64,000 nucleotides of DNA. Origin: Planktosalinus sp963975935. GTDB lineage: Bacteria; Bacteroidota; Bacteroidia; Flavobacteriales; Flavobacteriaceae. Each line of letters begins with the position of its first letter. Positions within the stretch are counted from its first letter, which is position 1. A model generated the notes under the pieces. It was not told the origin of the DNA. It saw nothing but the letters and a program-made list of their open reading frames with translations, and searched no databases. The stretch is taken from positions 1 through 64,000 of the forward strand of contig CAXBIQ010000003.1 of NCBI GenBank assembly GCA_963975935.1, given 5' to 3'. The position numbers and the translations under genes were made by a program. Positions 42,309-49,746 of this stretch are shown here, piece by piece.

Positions 42309-43340
42309 TCATTTAACGATCAATTTTTTAGTTGATATTCCTGTAGTAGATTTCGACTGTACAAAGTAGAAACCCGAGTTAATATTTTTTAAATCACTTT
42401 TGTTTGTGTCTTGGGGGTTTATTTCCATAATGACTTGACCGTTCATGTTATAGACAGTGATTTGTTCCAGAGGAGTATCTGATGTAATTGTGATGTTCCC
42501 GGATGAAGGATTGGGATACATAACAAAATCAAATGCTGAAATATCTTGGGTTTCTAAAATACCCCATCTGTCTTCAGCAGGAACACCTCCCCAAATGACG
42601 GTGGCCAGATATGGATTGTCAATAAACGGGTTGCGGTTCCAGTAAACATCTTCCAAAATTGCATTGCGTTGATCTTCTATTTCAGAAACGGGATCTTCTG
42701 CATTCCATTCCAGAAAGGTTTCGAGCATTTGTGTTGAACCTTCGAGATTTCCAACACCTACAAGACTGGGTAAACATCTGTCACCATAACGCACATACAT
42801 ATACATCATCATTCTGGCAACATCGCCTTTCCATTCATCACCGGGATACCAGTTGCCGCTTCCCACATCACCGGCATTGCCGTTACCATCCTGAAATTTT
42901 TTGTTTCCGCGATTGTTGTTCATTTGTTGATCAGAAGGTCTCAGGTTGTGGGGGTCTGCAGCAATTCCATTGGAAGAGTTGTCTGGAGAGGGCATCGCCG
43001 GGTCTGCCAGTGACCTTGCAAAAACGTGCTCCCTGTTATATTCGCAATTTGTACCTCCAAAAGCCAGTTTATCACGGCTTCTGTCTGTAGTACAATTTCC
43101 GTCAGTATCATTGTAACCATAGATTAACAACACGTTGTTTGGGTTGTCAGGATCTTCATCTGTAAACTCAAAGATATCCCTGGCATCACCAAAAGTAAAC
43201 CCGGAATTAAAGATAACGAGTTTATTTTGCAACTCATCATACATGGCTTCTTCTGTCAATGTTAAATCAACATCATCATAATAAGGTTGTTGTGAAAATG
43301 CAAACTGCGTTAGGAATAAGAATAAAATAATTTTTTTCAT
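42309..43340 (-). CDS. Secreted endonuclease I with T9SS sorting domain
   Basis: 343 residues. Signal peptide MKKIILFLFLTQFAFSQ; endonuclease I (EndA/NucM family, PF04231) domain about 20-250 with NREHVFARSLADPAMPSP, GIAADPHNLRPSDQQMNNNRGN (in part), the conserved His-His/Asn active region, and WYPGDEWKGDVARMMMYMYVRY (in part). C-terminal T9SS type A sorting domain about 270-343 (FVMYPNPSSGNITI, INSGFYFVQSKS). It degrades DNA outside the cell, plausibly for phosphate or nucleoside scavenging or for clearing DNA from the surface. Several family homologues from marine Flavobacteria have the same architecture. Convergent with the gene to the left across a shared terminator. Confidence 0.92.
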   Translation of the reverse strand: MKKIILFLFLTQFAFSQQPYYDDVDLTLTEEAMYDELQNKLVIFNSGFTFGDARDIFEFTDEDPDNPNNVLLIYGYNDTDGNCTTDRSRDKLAFGGTNCEYNREHVFARSLADPAMPSPDNSSNGIAADPHNLRPSDQQMNNNRGNKKFQDGNGNAGDVGSGNWYPGDEWKGDVARMMMYMYVRYGDRCLPSLVGVGNLEGSTQMLETFLEWNAEDPVSEIEDQRNAILEDVYWNRNPFIDNPYLATVIWGGVPAEDRWGILETQDISAFDFVMYPNPSSGNITITSDTPLEQITVYNMNGQVIMEINPQDTNKSDLKNINSGFYFVQSKSTTGISTKKLIVK

Positions 43341-43348
43341 AGTAATGT

Positions 43349-44560
43349 TTAATTTGTTCTTTCTAGTAATGCCATATAAAAACCGTCAAAGCCTGAAGTG
43401 GACGGGGTTATTTTTTTTTCGGCTGTAAAGGTAAAGTTTTTTCCACTTTCCCTTTTCAGGAAATCTTTGATTTGTTTTTCATTTTCAGAAGGCAAAATAG
43501 AGCAGGTTGCATAGACAAGCTTTCCTCCGGGTTTCACCATTTTTGAGTAATTGTCAAGTATTTCAGCTTGGGTGCTTTTTATATTTTCTATAAACTCGGG
43601 TTGGAGTTTCCATTTTGCATCAGGGTTTCTGCGCAATACACCCAGACCGGAGCAGGGAGCATCTATTAATACCCTGTCTGCTTTTTCATGGAGTTTTTTG
43701 ATGACTTTAGTAGTATCAATAGCACGGGTTTCAATATTAAAAGCACCGGCACGTTTGGCCCTTCTTTTAAGTTCATGCAGCTTGTTTGCATAAATATCCA
43801 GAGCAATGAGCTGCCCTTTGTTTTCCATGAGGGAGGCTAAGTGTAATGATTTTCCACCGGCACCGGCACAGGCATCTACCACGCGCATACCGGGTGCAAC
43901 ATCGAGAAAATCTGCTACAAGTTGCGAGGATGCATCCTGCACTTCAAACCAGCCATCTTTAAAGGCAGGGGTTTGAAAAACGTTTGCACGTTCTTTCAGT
44001 TTCAGGGCAAGAGGATATCCTTCAATCTTTTCAGTCTCAATATCGAGATCAAATAATATGGCCTGTAGTTTTTCAGGAGTTGTCTGAAGGGTGTTGACCC
44101 TTAAAATTACATCAGCTTCCTTATTGAGTGCTGCGATTTCTGCATCCCACTTTTTACCCAGTTCTTTTTCGCCGAGAGCATCCAACCAATCCGGAATGGA
44201 TTCACGGTATTTTCTGATTTTTGAAAGTTCGTCAAACTTTCCTTTAATGCGCCTTGTTGGTGTAGCTTCCAGTTGTTTCCAGTCGGGTAGTGCTATTCCT
44301 TTCAAGGTTGCCCAAACGGTAAATAAGCGAAATAGCTTTTGCCTGTCAAAAGGTTCCTTGACTTCGGCAATTTCAGCATACAACCGTTTCCATCGCACAA
44401 TGTCATAGACCATTTCAGCGATAAAACTTCGGTCACGTGAGCCCCAGCGTTTGTCTCTTTTTAATGTGCCCTGTATTGCTTTGTCGGCATATTTATTTTC
44501 ATTGAAAATTTCATTCAAAGCATCTATTGCGGCAAAAACTAAATTTCGGTGTAAACGCAT
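43349..44560 (-). CDS. rsmB: 16S rRNA cytosine-C5 methyltransferase, RsmB-like
   Basis: 403 residues from the ATG at 44560 (MRLHRNLVFAAIDALNEIF). NusB-like RNA-binding domain about 1-130, then the Rossmann methyltransferase: VVDACAGAGGKSLHLASLM (SAM loop, in part), LIDAPCSGLGVLRRNPD (motif IV with Cys) and LVYATCSILPSENEKQI (motif VI, catalytic Cys). It methylates a cytosine of 16S rRNA (position 967 in E. coli) with SAM. A longer frame to 44653 adds KKTRNQKQETQ, which is encoded by a repeat array, so it is probably not translated. The assignment to RsmB rather than RsmF follows from the NusB domain and length. Confidence 0.88.
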   Translation of the reverse strand: MRLHRNLVFAAIDALNEIFNENKYADKAIQGTLKRDKRWGSRDRSFIAEMVYDIVRWKRLYAEIAEVKEPFDRQKLFRLFTVWATLKGIALPDWKQLEATPTRRIKGKFDELSKIRKYRESIPDWLDALGEKELGKKWDAEIAALNKEADVILRVNTLQTTPEKLQAILFDLDIETEKIEGYPLALKLKERANVFQTPAFKDGWFEVQDASSQLVADFLDVAPGMRVVDACAGAGGKSLHLASLMENKGQLIALDIYANKLHELKRRAKRAGAFNIETRAIDTTKVIKKLHEKADRVLIDAPCSGLGVLRRNPDAKWKLQPEFIENIKSTQAEILDNYSKMVKPGGKLVYATCSILPSENEKQIKDFLKRESGKNFTFTAEKKITPSTSGFDGFYMALLERTN

Positions 44561-44565
44561 TTGGG

Positions 44566-44594
44566 TTTCTTGTTTTTGATTTCTTGTTTTTTTT
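44566..44594. repeat. Heptad array upstream of rsmB
   Basis: Units TTTCTTG, TTTTTGA, TTTCTTG, then T-run, spaced by 7 bp, directly before the rsmB start. It belongs to the same class of 7-bp-period arrays seen elsewhere in the window. Confidence 0.6.
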
Positions 44595-44655
44595 CTAAAA
44601 TGAAGTTTTCCTGGTATTGATTTTTTGAAATTTAAAGAATCTAATAAATTCATAG

Positions 44656-44684
44656 ACTCACATACTCAAAAACTCACATCTCAC
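44656..44684. repeat. Octad array between rsmB and the Asp-box gene
   Basis: ACTCACAT, ACTCAAAA, ACTCACAT, CTCAC: an 8-bp period. It lies in the divergent promoter region with the heptad array, separated by about 60 bp. The two arrays are not complementary to each other. Confidence 0.55.
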
Positions 44685-44748
44685 AACTATTCCGCAAAGG
44701 TATTACAATCTCTGCGAAATGTTTTTATATTTAACCAAAATTACAAGG

Positions 44749-45798
44749 ATGCGCATTTCAGGAATATTACTATTGCTTTTTTTATTTACGTTTTGTACTG
44801 ATGATAAAAGGAAAGTAAATGATTTTGTAACCGAAATTAAAATTGAACGTGTCTACACTGATTCTGTCAGCATCAGGGCACTTCAACCGGTTGATGAAAA
44901 GAGGGTTTGGTTTGCCGGTACTTCAGGGAAAGTGGGGCTTATTGATGTCGGTGTTCCTAAAATCGCCACGATAGCATATGAAGACAGTCTCCTTCACTTT
45001 AGGTCTATAGCCCGTACAAAGCAGGCAGTTTTTGTTTTGAGTATTGCCAGTCCGGCGGTATTGTATAAAATAGGTTTTGATGGAAATGAAGCCACTTCCA
45101 TTGAAGAGGTATATGTTGAAAAAGGGGAGAAGGTGTTTTATGATGCCATGAAATTCTGGGATGATAAAGAAGGCATCGCGATGGGCGATCCCACTGATGG
45201 GTGCCTGAGTGTGATTATTACACGTGACGGCGGAAATTCGTGGCAAAAGGTATCATGTGAAATGTTACCGGAAGCAAAACCCGGTGAAGCGGCATTTGCA
45301 GCCAGCAACTCCAATATTGCTCTTTATGGAGACCATGTCTGGATTGCAAGTGGCGGAAGGCATTCGCGTGTTTTTTACTCTTCAGACAGGGGTAGAAACT
45401 GGGAAGTATTTGATACGCCCATCATTCAGGGAGGAAATATGACGGGTATTTACAGTATTGATTTTTATGACGAAAAAACAGGGGTTGTCTTTGGTGGTAA
45501 CTGGGAAGATAAAAAAGATAATCGGGCAAATAAAGCAATCACCGGAGACGGGGGGAGAACATGGACACTTCTTAGTGCCGGTACCGGCCCCGGATATCGC
45601 TCTTCCGTAAAGTTTGTTCCTCACGGAAACGGGGATGAAATCATAGCTGTGGGCTCACCCGGAATCTCTTATTCTTATGACAGGGGGCTTAGCTGGAGCG
45701 AACTCAGTAAAGAAGGTTATTTTGCGATCGAGTTTGTAAATGATAGTATTGCTTTTGCCTCGGGGAATAATAAAATTGACAAACTGCGACTTCGGTAA
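44749..45798 (+). CDS. Asp-box repeat lipoprotein
   Basis: 349 residues from the ATG at 44749, giving a clean lipoprotein signal (MRISGILLLLFLFTFC, Cys16). The rest is a beta-propeller marked by Asp boxes: TRDGGNSW, SSDRGRNW, TGDGGRTW and SYDRGLSW (pattern S/T-x-D-x-G-x-x-W). Proteins of this type are often labelled oxidoreductase or photosynthesis-assembly (Ycf48-like) without evidence. A surface binding or scaffolding role is as likely as glycosidase activity, because the catalytic residues of sialidases are not apparent. Only 3 nt separate its end from the convergent Spy-like gene. Confidence 0.85.
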   Translation: MRISGILLLLFLFTFCTDDKRKVNDFVTEIKIERVYTDSVSIRALQPVDEKRVWFAGTSGKVGLIDVGVPKIATIAYEDSLLHFRSIARTKQAVFVLSIASPAVLYKIGFDGNEATSIEEVYVEKGEKVFYDAMKFWDDKEGIAMGDPTDGCLSVIITRDGGNSWQKVSCEMLPEAKPGEAAFAASNSNIALYGDHVWIASGGRHSRVFYSSDRGRNWEVFDTPIIQGGNMTGIYSIDFYDEKTGVVFGGNWEDKKDNRANKAITGDGGRTWTLLSAGTGPGYRSSVKFVPHGNGDEIIAVGSPGISYSYDRGLSWSELSKEGYFAIEFVNDSIAFASGNNKIDKLRLR

Positions 45799-45801
45799 TA
45801 T

Positions 45802-46269
45802 TTAGGGCATTTTATTTTTTCCGCCACGGTATTTTTTTAAAAGCTGCATTTTAAATTCGTATTCTGCTTTTTTTAATTTTAAGACCTTGACGGCTCCCAT
45901 TTGCTCCAGGAGTTCTTTTTCCAGATTGGTTTCCAATTCATTTTCCTTTTCACGGTTTTGCTGGATTTTTTTTAGTAATTCCAGTGCTTTAGTCTCAGAA
46001 ATGTTTTGCAATTCATTCTTCATGACGTCTTTTACCTCGCTGCGATTTTGCTTCCTGATTTCATGGATTTGATTTTCGTAAGCATTGTAGACAGGCCAGA
46101 ATTTTTCCGCCTGAGCTGAGGTAAGTTCCAGCTGCTGTGTTATAAAAGCGGTTTTAAGGGCTTTTATATTGTCATGATCTTTGGTTTGGGCAAAAGTTGT
46201 ATGAACCAGAGCAAAGATTAAAATGAGGGTTGTAAGTAATGTTTTCATAGGGGATGTGTTTTTATTCAT
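45802..46269 (-). CDS. Spy-like periplasmic sensor linked to ECF sigma
   Basis: 155 residues. Signal peptide (hydrophobic core LLTTLILIFALVHTTFA) and an all-helical mature part with LTSAQAEKFWPVYNAYENQ, the signature of Spy/CpxP-like or heavy-metal-sensor proteins that in Bacteroidota are called sensor of ECF-type sigma factor. The ATG at 46269 overlaps the stop of the anti-sigma-like gene by 8 bp, which favours it; ATG at 46248 gives a more typical signal peptide. It is the third gene of the operon sigma, anti-sigma-like, Spy-like, so it may bind misfolded proteins or ions in the periplasm and relay the signal. Confidence 0.82.
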   Translation of the reverse strand: MNKNTSPMKTLLTTLILIFALVHTTFAQTKDHDNIKALKTAFITQQLELTSAQAEKFWPVYNAYENQIHEIRKQNRSEVKDVMKNELQNISETKALELLKKIQQNREKENELETNLEKELLEQMGAVKVLKLKKAEYEFKMQLLKKYRGGKNKMP

Positions 46270-46777
46270 TTAGGAAAGCTGTCTCGTCAATGTTATAGGA
46301 TAGGTACTCCAATAATTCTTCCTGAGTAATATCAGACTCCGGAAAACCGTTTTCGGTAAATTCATCAGAGAGCAATTCCTGCAGGTCATATGTTGATATG
46401 TCAATAACATTGTCTTCAATATAATCTGTAACCGATGTAAAATCACTTTCATTGTTCACATTCGAGGTGTTTTGAAAATGATAGACACTGAAGACTAATA
46501 AAAAAATAGCGGCAATGCTAGCTGCATATTTAATAAAATTATGGTTTTTAAGTGAAATAATTTTTGGTTTACCGGCTGTATTCTGAGTTGTTTTTTTACT
46601 GATGGTTTCTTCCAGAGAATCAAAATAGTGATCAGGAGCAGTAAAAGGATTCTTTTTGATGGCATCTTCTTCAAGCTTGATACGATTCATAATGTGATCT
46701 TCCAGCGCATCAAAATAAGAAGGAGGGGTTTTAAACCCCGTGCTTTTATTAATAATATGTTTTAAATCCTTTTCCAT
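46262..46777 (-). CDS. Membrane protein, probable anti-sigma factor
   Basis: 171 residues. The cytoplasmic N-terminal part, 1-80, has two copies of a short motif (FKTPPSYFDALEDHIMNRI and FTAPDHYFDSLEETISKK), a repeat typical of Bacteroidota anti-sigma-like proteins. One membrane helix follows at about 87-104 (YAASIAAIFLLVFSVYHF), then a very acidic periplasmic tail (SDITQEELLEYLSYNID). It stands between the ECF sigma gene (31 nt upstream) and the Spy-like gene (8-bp overlap). The role is inferred from position and topology. Confidence 0.8.
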   Translation of the reverse strand: MEKDLKHIINKSTGFKTPPSYFDALEDHIMNRIKLEEDAIKKNPFTAPDHYFDSLEETISKKTTQNTAGKPKIISLKNHNFIKYAASIAAIFLLVFSVYHFQNTSNVNNESDFTSVTDYIEDNVIDISTYDLQELLSDEFTENGFPESDITQEELLEYLSYNIDETAFLNE

Positions 46778-46808
46778 TGTTGTTTTGACTTCAAATTTAC
46801 CAAAAGGT

Positions 46809-47351
46809 TTAATTATGAGTGAGGTATGCGGTTATTTTTTTAACTGCCAGATGATATGAACTCTTCAGTGCACCCACTGAGGTGTCCAGTATTTCTGATA
46901 GTTCTTCATAAGTGATATCATCAAAATATTTCATATTGAAAACCAGTTGTTGTTTTTGGGGTAAACCGGCAATTGCCCGCTGTAACTTAAGCTGTATCTC
47001 GTCTCCTTCAAAATAAACATCAGAAGTTAAAGTCTCGATGGCTTTGTTCTTGAGTTCCTCACTTGAGATTGCATTCATTTTTGCTTTGCTGTTGATGAAT
47101 GTGATGGACTCATTAGTTGCAATGCGGTACATCCAGGAGTACAGTTTGCTTTCACCTTTAAAACTTTCTATATTTCTGTAAACCTTGATAAAAGTGTTTT
47201 GTAAAACATCGTCAGCGTCATCGTGATTGATCACGATTTTTCTGATGTGCCAGTATAAACGTTCTTTATAGAGACCAATGAGTTCTTTAAAAGCAAGTTC
47301 TCTGCTTTTTTCAGATTTTAGCCGGTTTATGAAATCTTTTTCTTCAGACAC
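46809..47351 (-). CDS. RNA polymerase ECF sigma factor
   Basis: 180 residues from a GTG at 47351 (reading MSEEKDFINRL). A TTG at 47369 would add six residues but coincides with the predicted transcript start. Region 2 has LIGLYKERLYWHIRKIVI and DADDVLQNTFIKVYRNIESF; SWMYRIATNESITFINS follows. Region 4: IAGLPQKQQLVFNMKYFDDITYEELSEILDTSVGALKSSYHLAVKK (in part), with the helix-turn-helix. It is third of three ECF factors in this 64-kb window, each beside a membrane protein gene. A TATCTTTA element at 47374-47381 on the minus strand is a near-match to the -7 consensus. Confidence 0.88.
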   Translation of the reverse strand: MSEEKDFINRLKSEKSRELAFKELIGLYKERLYWHIRKIVINHDDADDVLQNTFIKVYRNIESFKGESKLYSWMYRIATNESITFINSKAKMNAISSEELKNKAIETLTSDVYFEGDEIQLKLQRAIAGLPQKQQLVFNMKYFDDITYEELSEILDTSVGALKSSYHLAVKKITAYLTHN

Positions 47352-47429
47352 TAAAAGTGGTTTTATCAAAGACTAAAGATAGCAGAAAAGGTTTAAGCTA
47401 AAACAGATGTTTTTAGATATTTATGAATA

Positions 47430-47605
47430 AAAAACAGATGAAGTGTAAAAAAACATCGTTAAAAAACGAAAAATATTTTTTTGTAAGAAAAATCTTATTA
47501 TCTTTATCACATCTTATGCGGTTATGTTTACTATTATGTGCCCCAAATATAATAGTTAACAAGTTTGGGAAAGGCAGACTTTAAAAGGTCTGCCTTTTAT
47601 TTTGC
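47430..47605 (+). ncRNA. Candidate small RNA unit A
   Basis: No coding frame. The unit has GAAGTGTAAAAA (47441-47452), a near-consensus -7 box TATCTTTA, the 17-nt motif TATGTGCCCCAAATATA (47535-47551) and a terminator stem GGCAGAC/GTCTGCC (47570-47597) with a T-rich tail on the plus strand. No plus-strand gene precedes the terminator, so a short transcript is likely. Confidence 0.45.
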
Positions 47606-47701
47606 CCTAATCTGGAGCTAACCTTTTTCGTTCTATATTTTTGATTGTTAAATTTGTAGGAATGAATGATAAAATATAAAATAAAAATCGATAAAATGCT
47701 T

Positions 47702-47851
47702 AAAAAAACGGATAAAGTGTAAAAATAATTTGGTAGTTTCACTTTTCTAAATTACATTTACATTGTATTTATATAGAACTTCGTTGCTATGCGCCCCAAA
47801 TATAGTGACGAAAAAAATGAAAAGGCGAGCCCTATTGGCTCGCTTTTTTAT
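47702..47851 (+). ncRNA. Candidate small RNA unit B
   Basis: Same order of elements as unit A: AAAGTGTAAAAA, a TTTG about 20 bp before TACATTTA, the motif TATGCGCCCCAAATATA (47788-47804, one difference from unit A) and the hairpin GCGAGCC/GGCTCGC (47825-47843) with T-run. The hairpin also serves as terminator of the ABC transporter gene on the minus strand. The two units look like an old tandem duplication 253 bp apart. Confidence 0.45.
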
Positions 47852-47877
47852 TGTAAAAATGTCACTGTGTTTTTAGT

Positions 47878-49701
47878 TTAATCAAACGACTGCATTTCAA
47901 TCAGTCCAAAATACACTCCTTTGTTTGACAACAATTCCTGATGAGTTCCCTGCTCGACAATTTGTCCTTTTGCCATTACAACAATTTTATCAGCATTTTG
48001 AATGGTTGATAATCTGTGAGCGATAACCACTGAAGTTCTATTTTCCATCATTCTTTCAAGTGCATTTTGAACAAGTCGCTCGCTTTCAGTATCTAATGCG
48101 GAGGTAGCTTCATCAAGAATCATTATGGGGGGGTTCTTCAATACGGCACGGGCAATACTGAGGCGTTGTTTTTGTCCGCCGCTGAGTTTGTTTCCGCTGT
48201 CGCCAATGTTCATATCGAGCTGGCCGGGCAATGTTTCCACAAATTCCCAGGCATTGGCAATCTTCAAAGCTTCAATGATTTCGTTATCTGTGGCATTTTC
48301 CTTACCCAATAACAGATTTCCTCTTATGGTGTCGTTAAAGAGTATAGAGTCTTGAGTGACAAGGCCCATCATACCGCGCAAAGAGTGCAGGCGTATATCC
48401 CTGATATCGGTACCGTCAATTTTTATGGCTCCCTCACTTACGTCATAAAAACGCGTGAGAAGATTGGCTATGGTACTTTTTCCGCTACCGCTTTGTCCCA
48501 CGAGTGCCACGGTTTCTCCTTTTTTGACTTGAAGCGAAAAGTTTTTCAGCACAAGCTCGTTATCATACCTAAAGGAAAGGTTTTCAATGGAAATGTTGTT
48601 TTCAAAACTGTCTTTTTGAATGGCACCTGCCTTGTCCTGAATGTTGTTCTCTGTTTCAAGGATTTCCAGGATACGTTCGGCAGCGGCATTTCCTTTCTTC
48701 ACACTGTATGAAGCCTTCGAAATGGCTTTTGCAGGCGTTAATATTTGGTAAGCCAGACCCATATACACTATAAAAAGTTCGGGGTTGAGCGTTTCATCAA
48801 TTAAGACCATGCGCCCACCATACCATAATAGAATGGCAATAACAGTAATGCCCAAAAACTCACTAGCAGGGGAGGCGAGGTTTTGACGGTTCAGTAATTT
48901 GTTTGAATAGTTATAAAACTTTTCAGTTGAATCTTTAAATTTTTTTGAAAAAATATTTTCGGCATTGAAGCCCTTAATGATTTTGAGGCCGCCCAGGGTT
49001 TCTTCAAGAATTGACAGGAAATAGCCTTGTTCCCTTTGAACACGATCAGACTTTCGCTTTAGCGATTTTCCAATCAACGAAATAACAAATCCTGAAACAG
49101 GTATAAAAATGAAGACAAAAATAGTGAGTTCCAGACTGATGAGCAACATAGCGCCAATAGTAAAAATAATGGTTAGCGGCTCCCTCACGATGAGCTCTAA
49201 AATGGATAGAAAGGAGTGTTGGATTTCAAGAACGTCACTGGTGATGCGGGCAATGGTGTCTCCTTTTCTTTTTTCGGAATAGTGGGAGAGGGGCAACTCA
49301 ATGGTTTTTTTATACATGGCATTGCGCACGTCTTTCAGAACGCCATTTCGCAAAAAGGTGATAAAATACATCGCCAGATAGTTGAAAATGTTTTTGAGTA
49401 AAAACATGGTAATTACAATTATGACCACATAAATCAACACATCTTCTGTGCCCTGACTTTTTTGTTGTGTAACAAAATAGTTGAGTGAGTTCTCTACATA
49501 TTCTTTTCCTTCAGTAATTCCAGTCCACACCGGCTTTTCAAAGCGTTCATCGGTATTATCAAATAGCACTTTCATCATCGGGAACAGCGAGAGCATGGCC
49601 AACGTGCTAAAAAGCGCATAAAAGATATTTGAAATAATATTCAGTATGGCATACCCTTTATAAGGTTTCGCAAAGCGAAGGATTTTTTTGAAGTATTTCA
49701 T
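47878..49701 (-). CDS. ABC transporter, fused permease/ATPase
   Basis: 607 residues. Six membrane helices in the first 330 residues (type I exporter fold, MsbA/LmrA-like), then the nucleotide-binding domain: Walker A LVGQSGSGKSTIANLL, signature LSGGQKQRLSIARAVL, Walker B IMILDEATSALDTES, H-loop IAHRLSTI. It acts as a homodimeric exporter in the inner membrane; lipid or drug transport is the usual role, but the substrate cannot be read from sequence. It is downstream of phosphohexomutase, glycosyltransferase and DUF4199 genes in the same orientation, a conserved flavobacterial neighbourhood. Confidence 0.93.
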   Translation of the reverse strand: MKYFKKILRFAKPYKGYAILNIISNIFYALFSTLAMLSLFPMMKVLFDNTDERFEKPVWTGITEGKEYVENSLNYFVTQQKSQGTEDVLIYVVIIVITMFLLKNIFNYLAMYFITFLRNGVLKDVRNAMYKKTIELPLSHYSEKRKGDTIARITSDVLEIQHSFLSILELIVREPLTIIFTIGAMLLISLELTIFVFIFIPVSGFVISLIGKSLKRKSDRVQREQGYFLSILEETLGGLKIIKGFNAENIFSKKFKDSTEKFYNYSNKLLNRQNLASPASEFLGITVIAILLWYGGRMVLIDETLNPELFIVYMGLAYQILTPAKAISKASYSVKKGNAAAERILEILETENNIQDKAGAIQKDSFENNISIENLSFRYDNELVLKNFSLQVKKGETVALVGQSGSGKSTIANLLTRFYDVSEGAIKIDGTDIRDIRLHSLRGMMGLVTQDSILFNDTIRGNLLLGKENATDNEIIEALKIANAWEFVETLPGQLDMNIGDSGNKLSGGQKQRLSIARAVLKNPPIMILDEATSALDTESERLVQNALERMMENRTSVVIAHRLSTIQNADKIVVMAKGQIVEQGTHQELLSNKGVYFGLIEMQSFD

Positions 49702-49746
49702 GTACTCATTTTAATAGGGAAACAATTTCAAAGGTAGGTTTTTTGC

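Noticed and set aside
44561..44653. N-terminal extension of RsmB
   Set aside because: The extra residues are encoded by the TTTCTTG array; homologues start at MRLHRNLVFAA.
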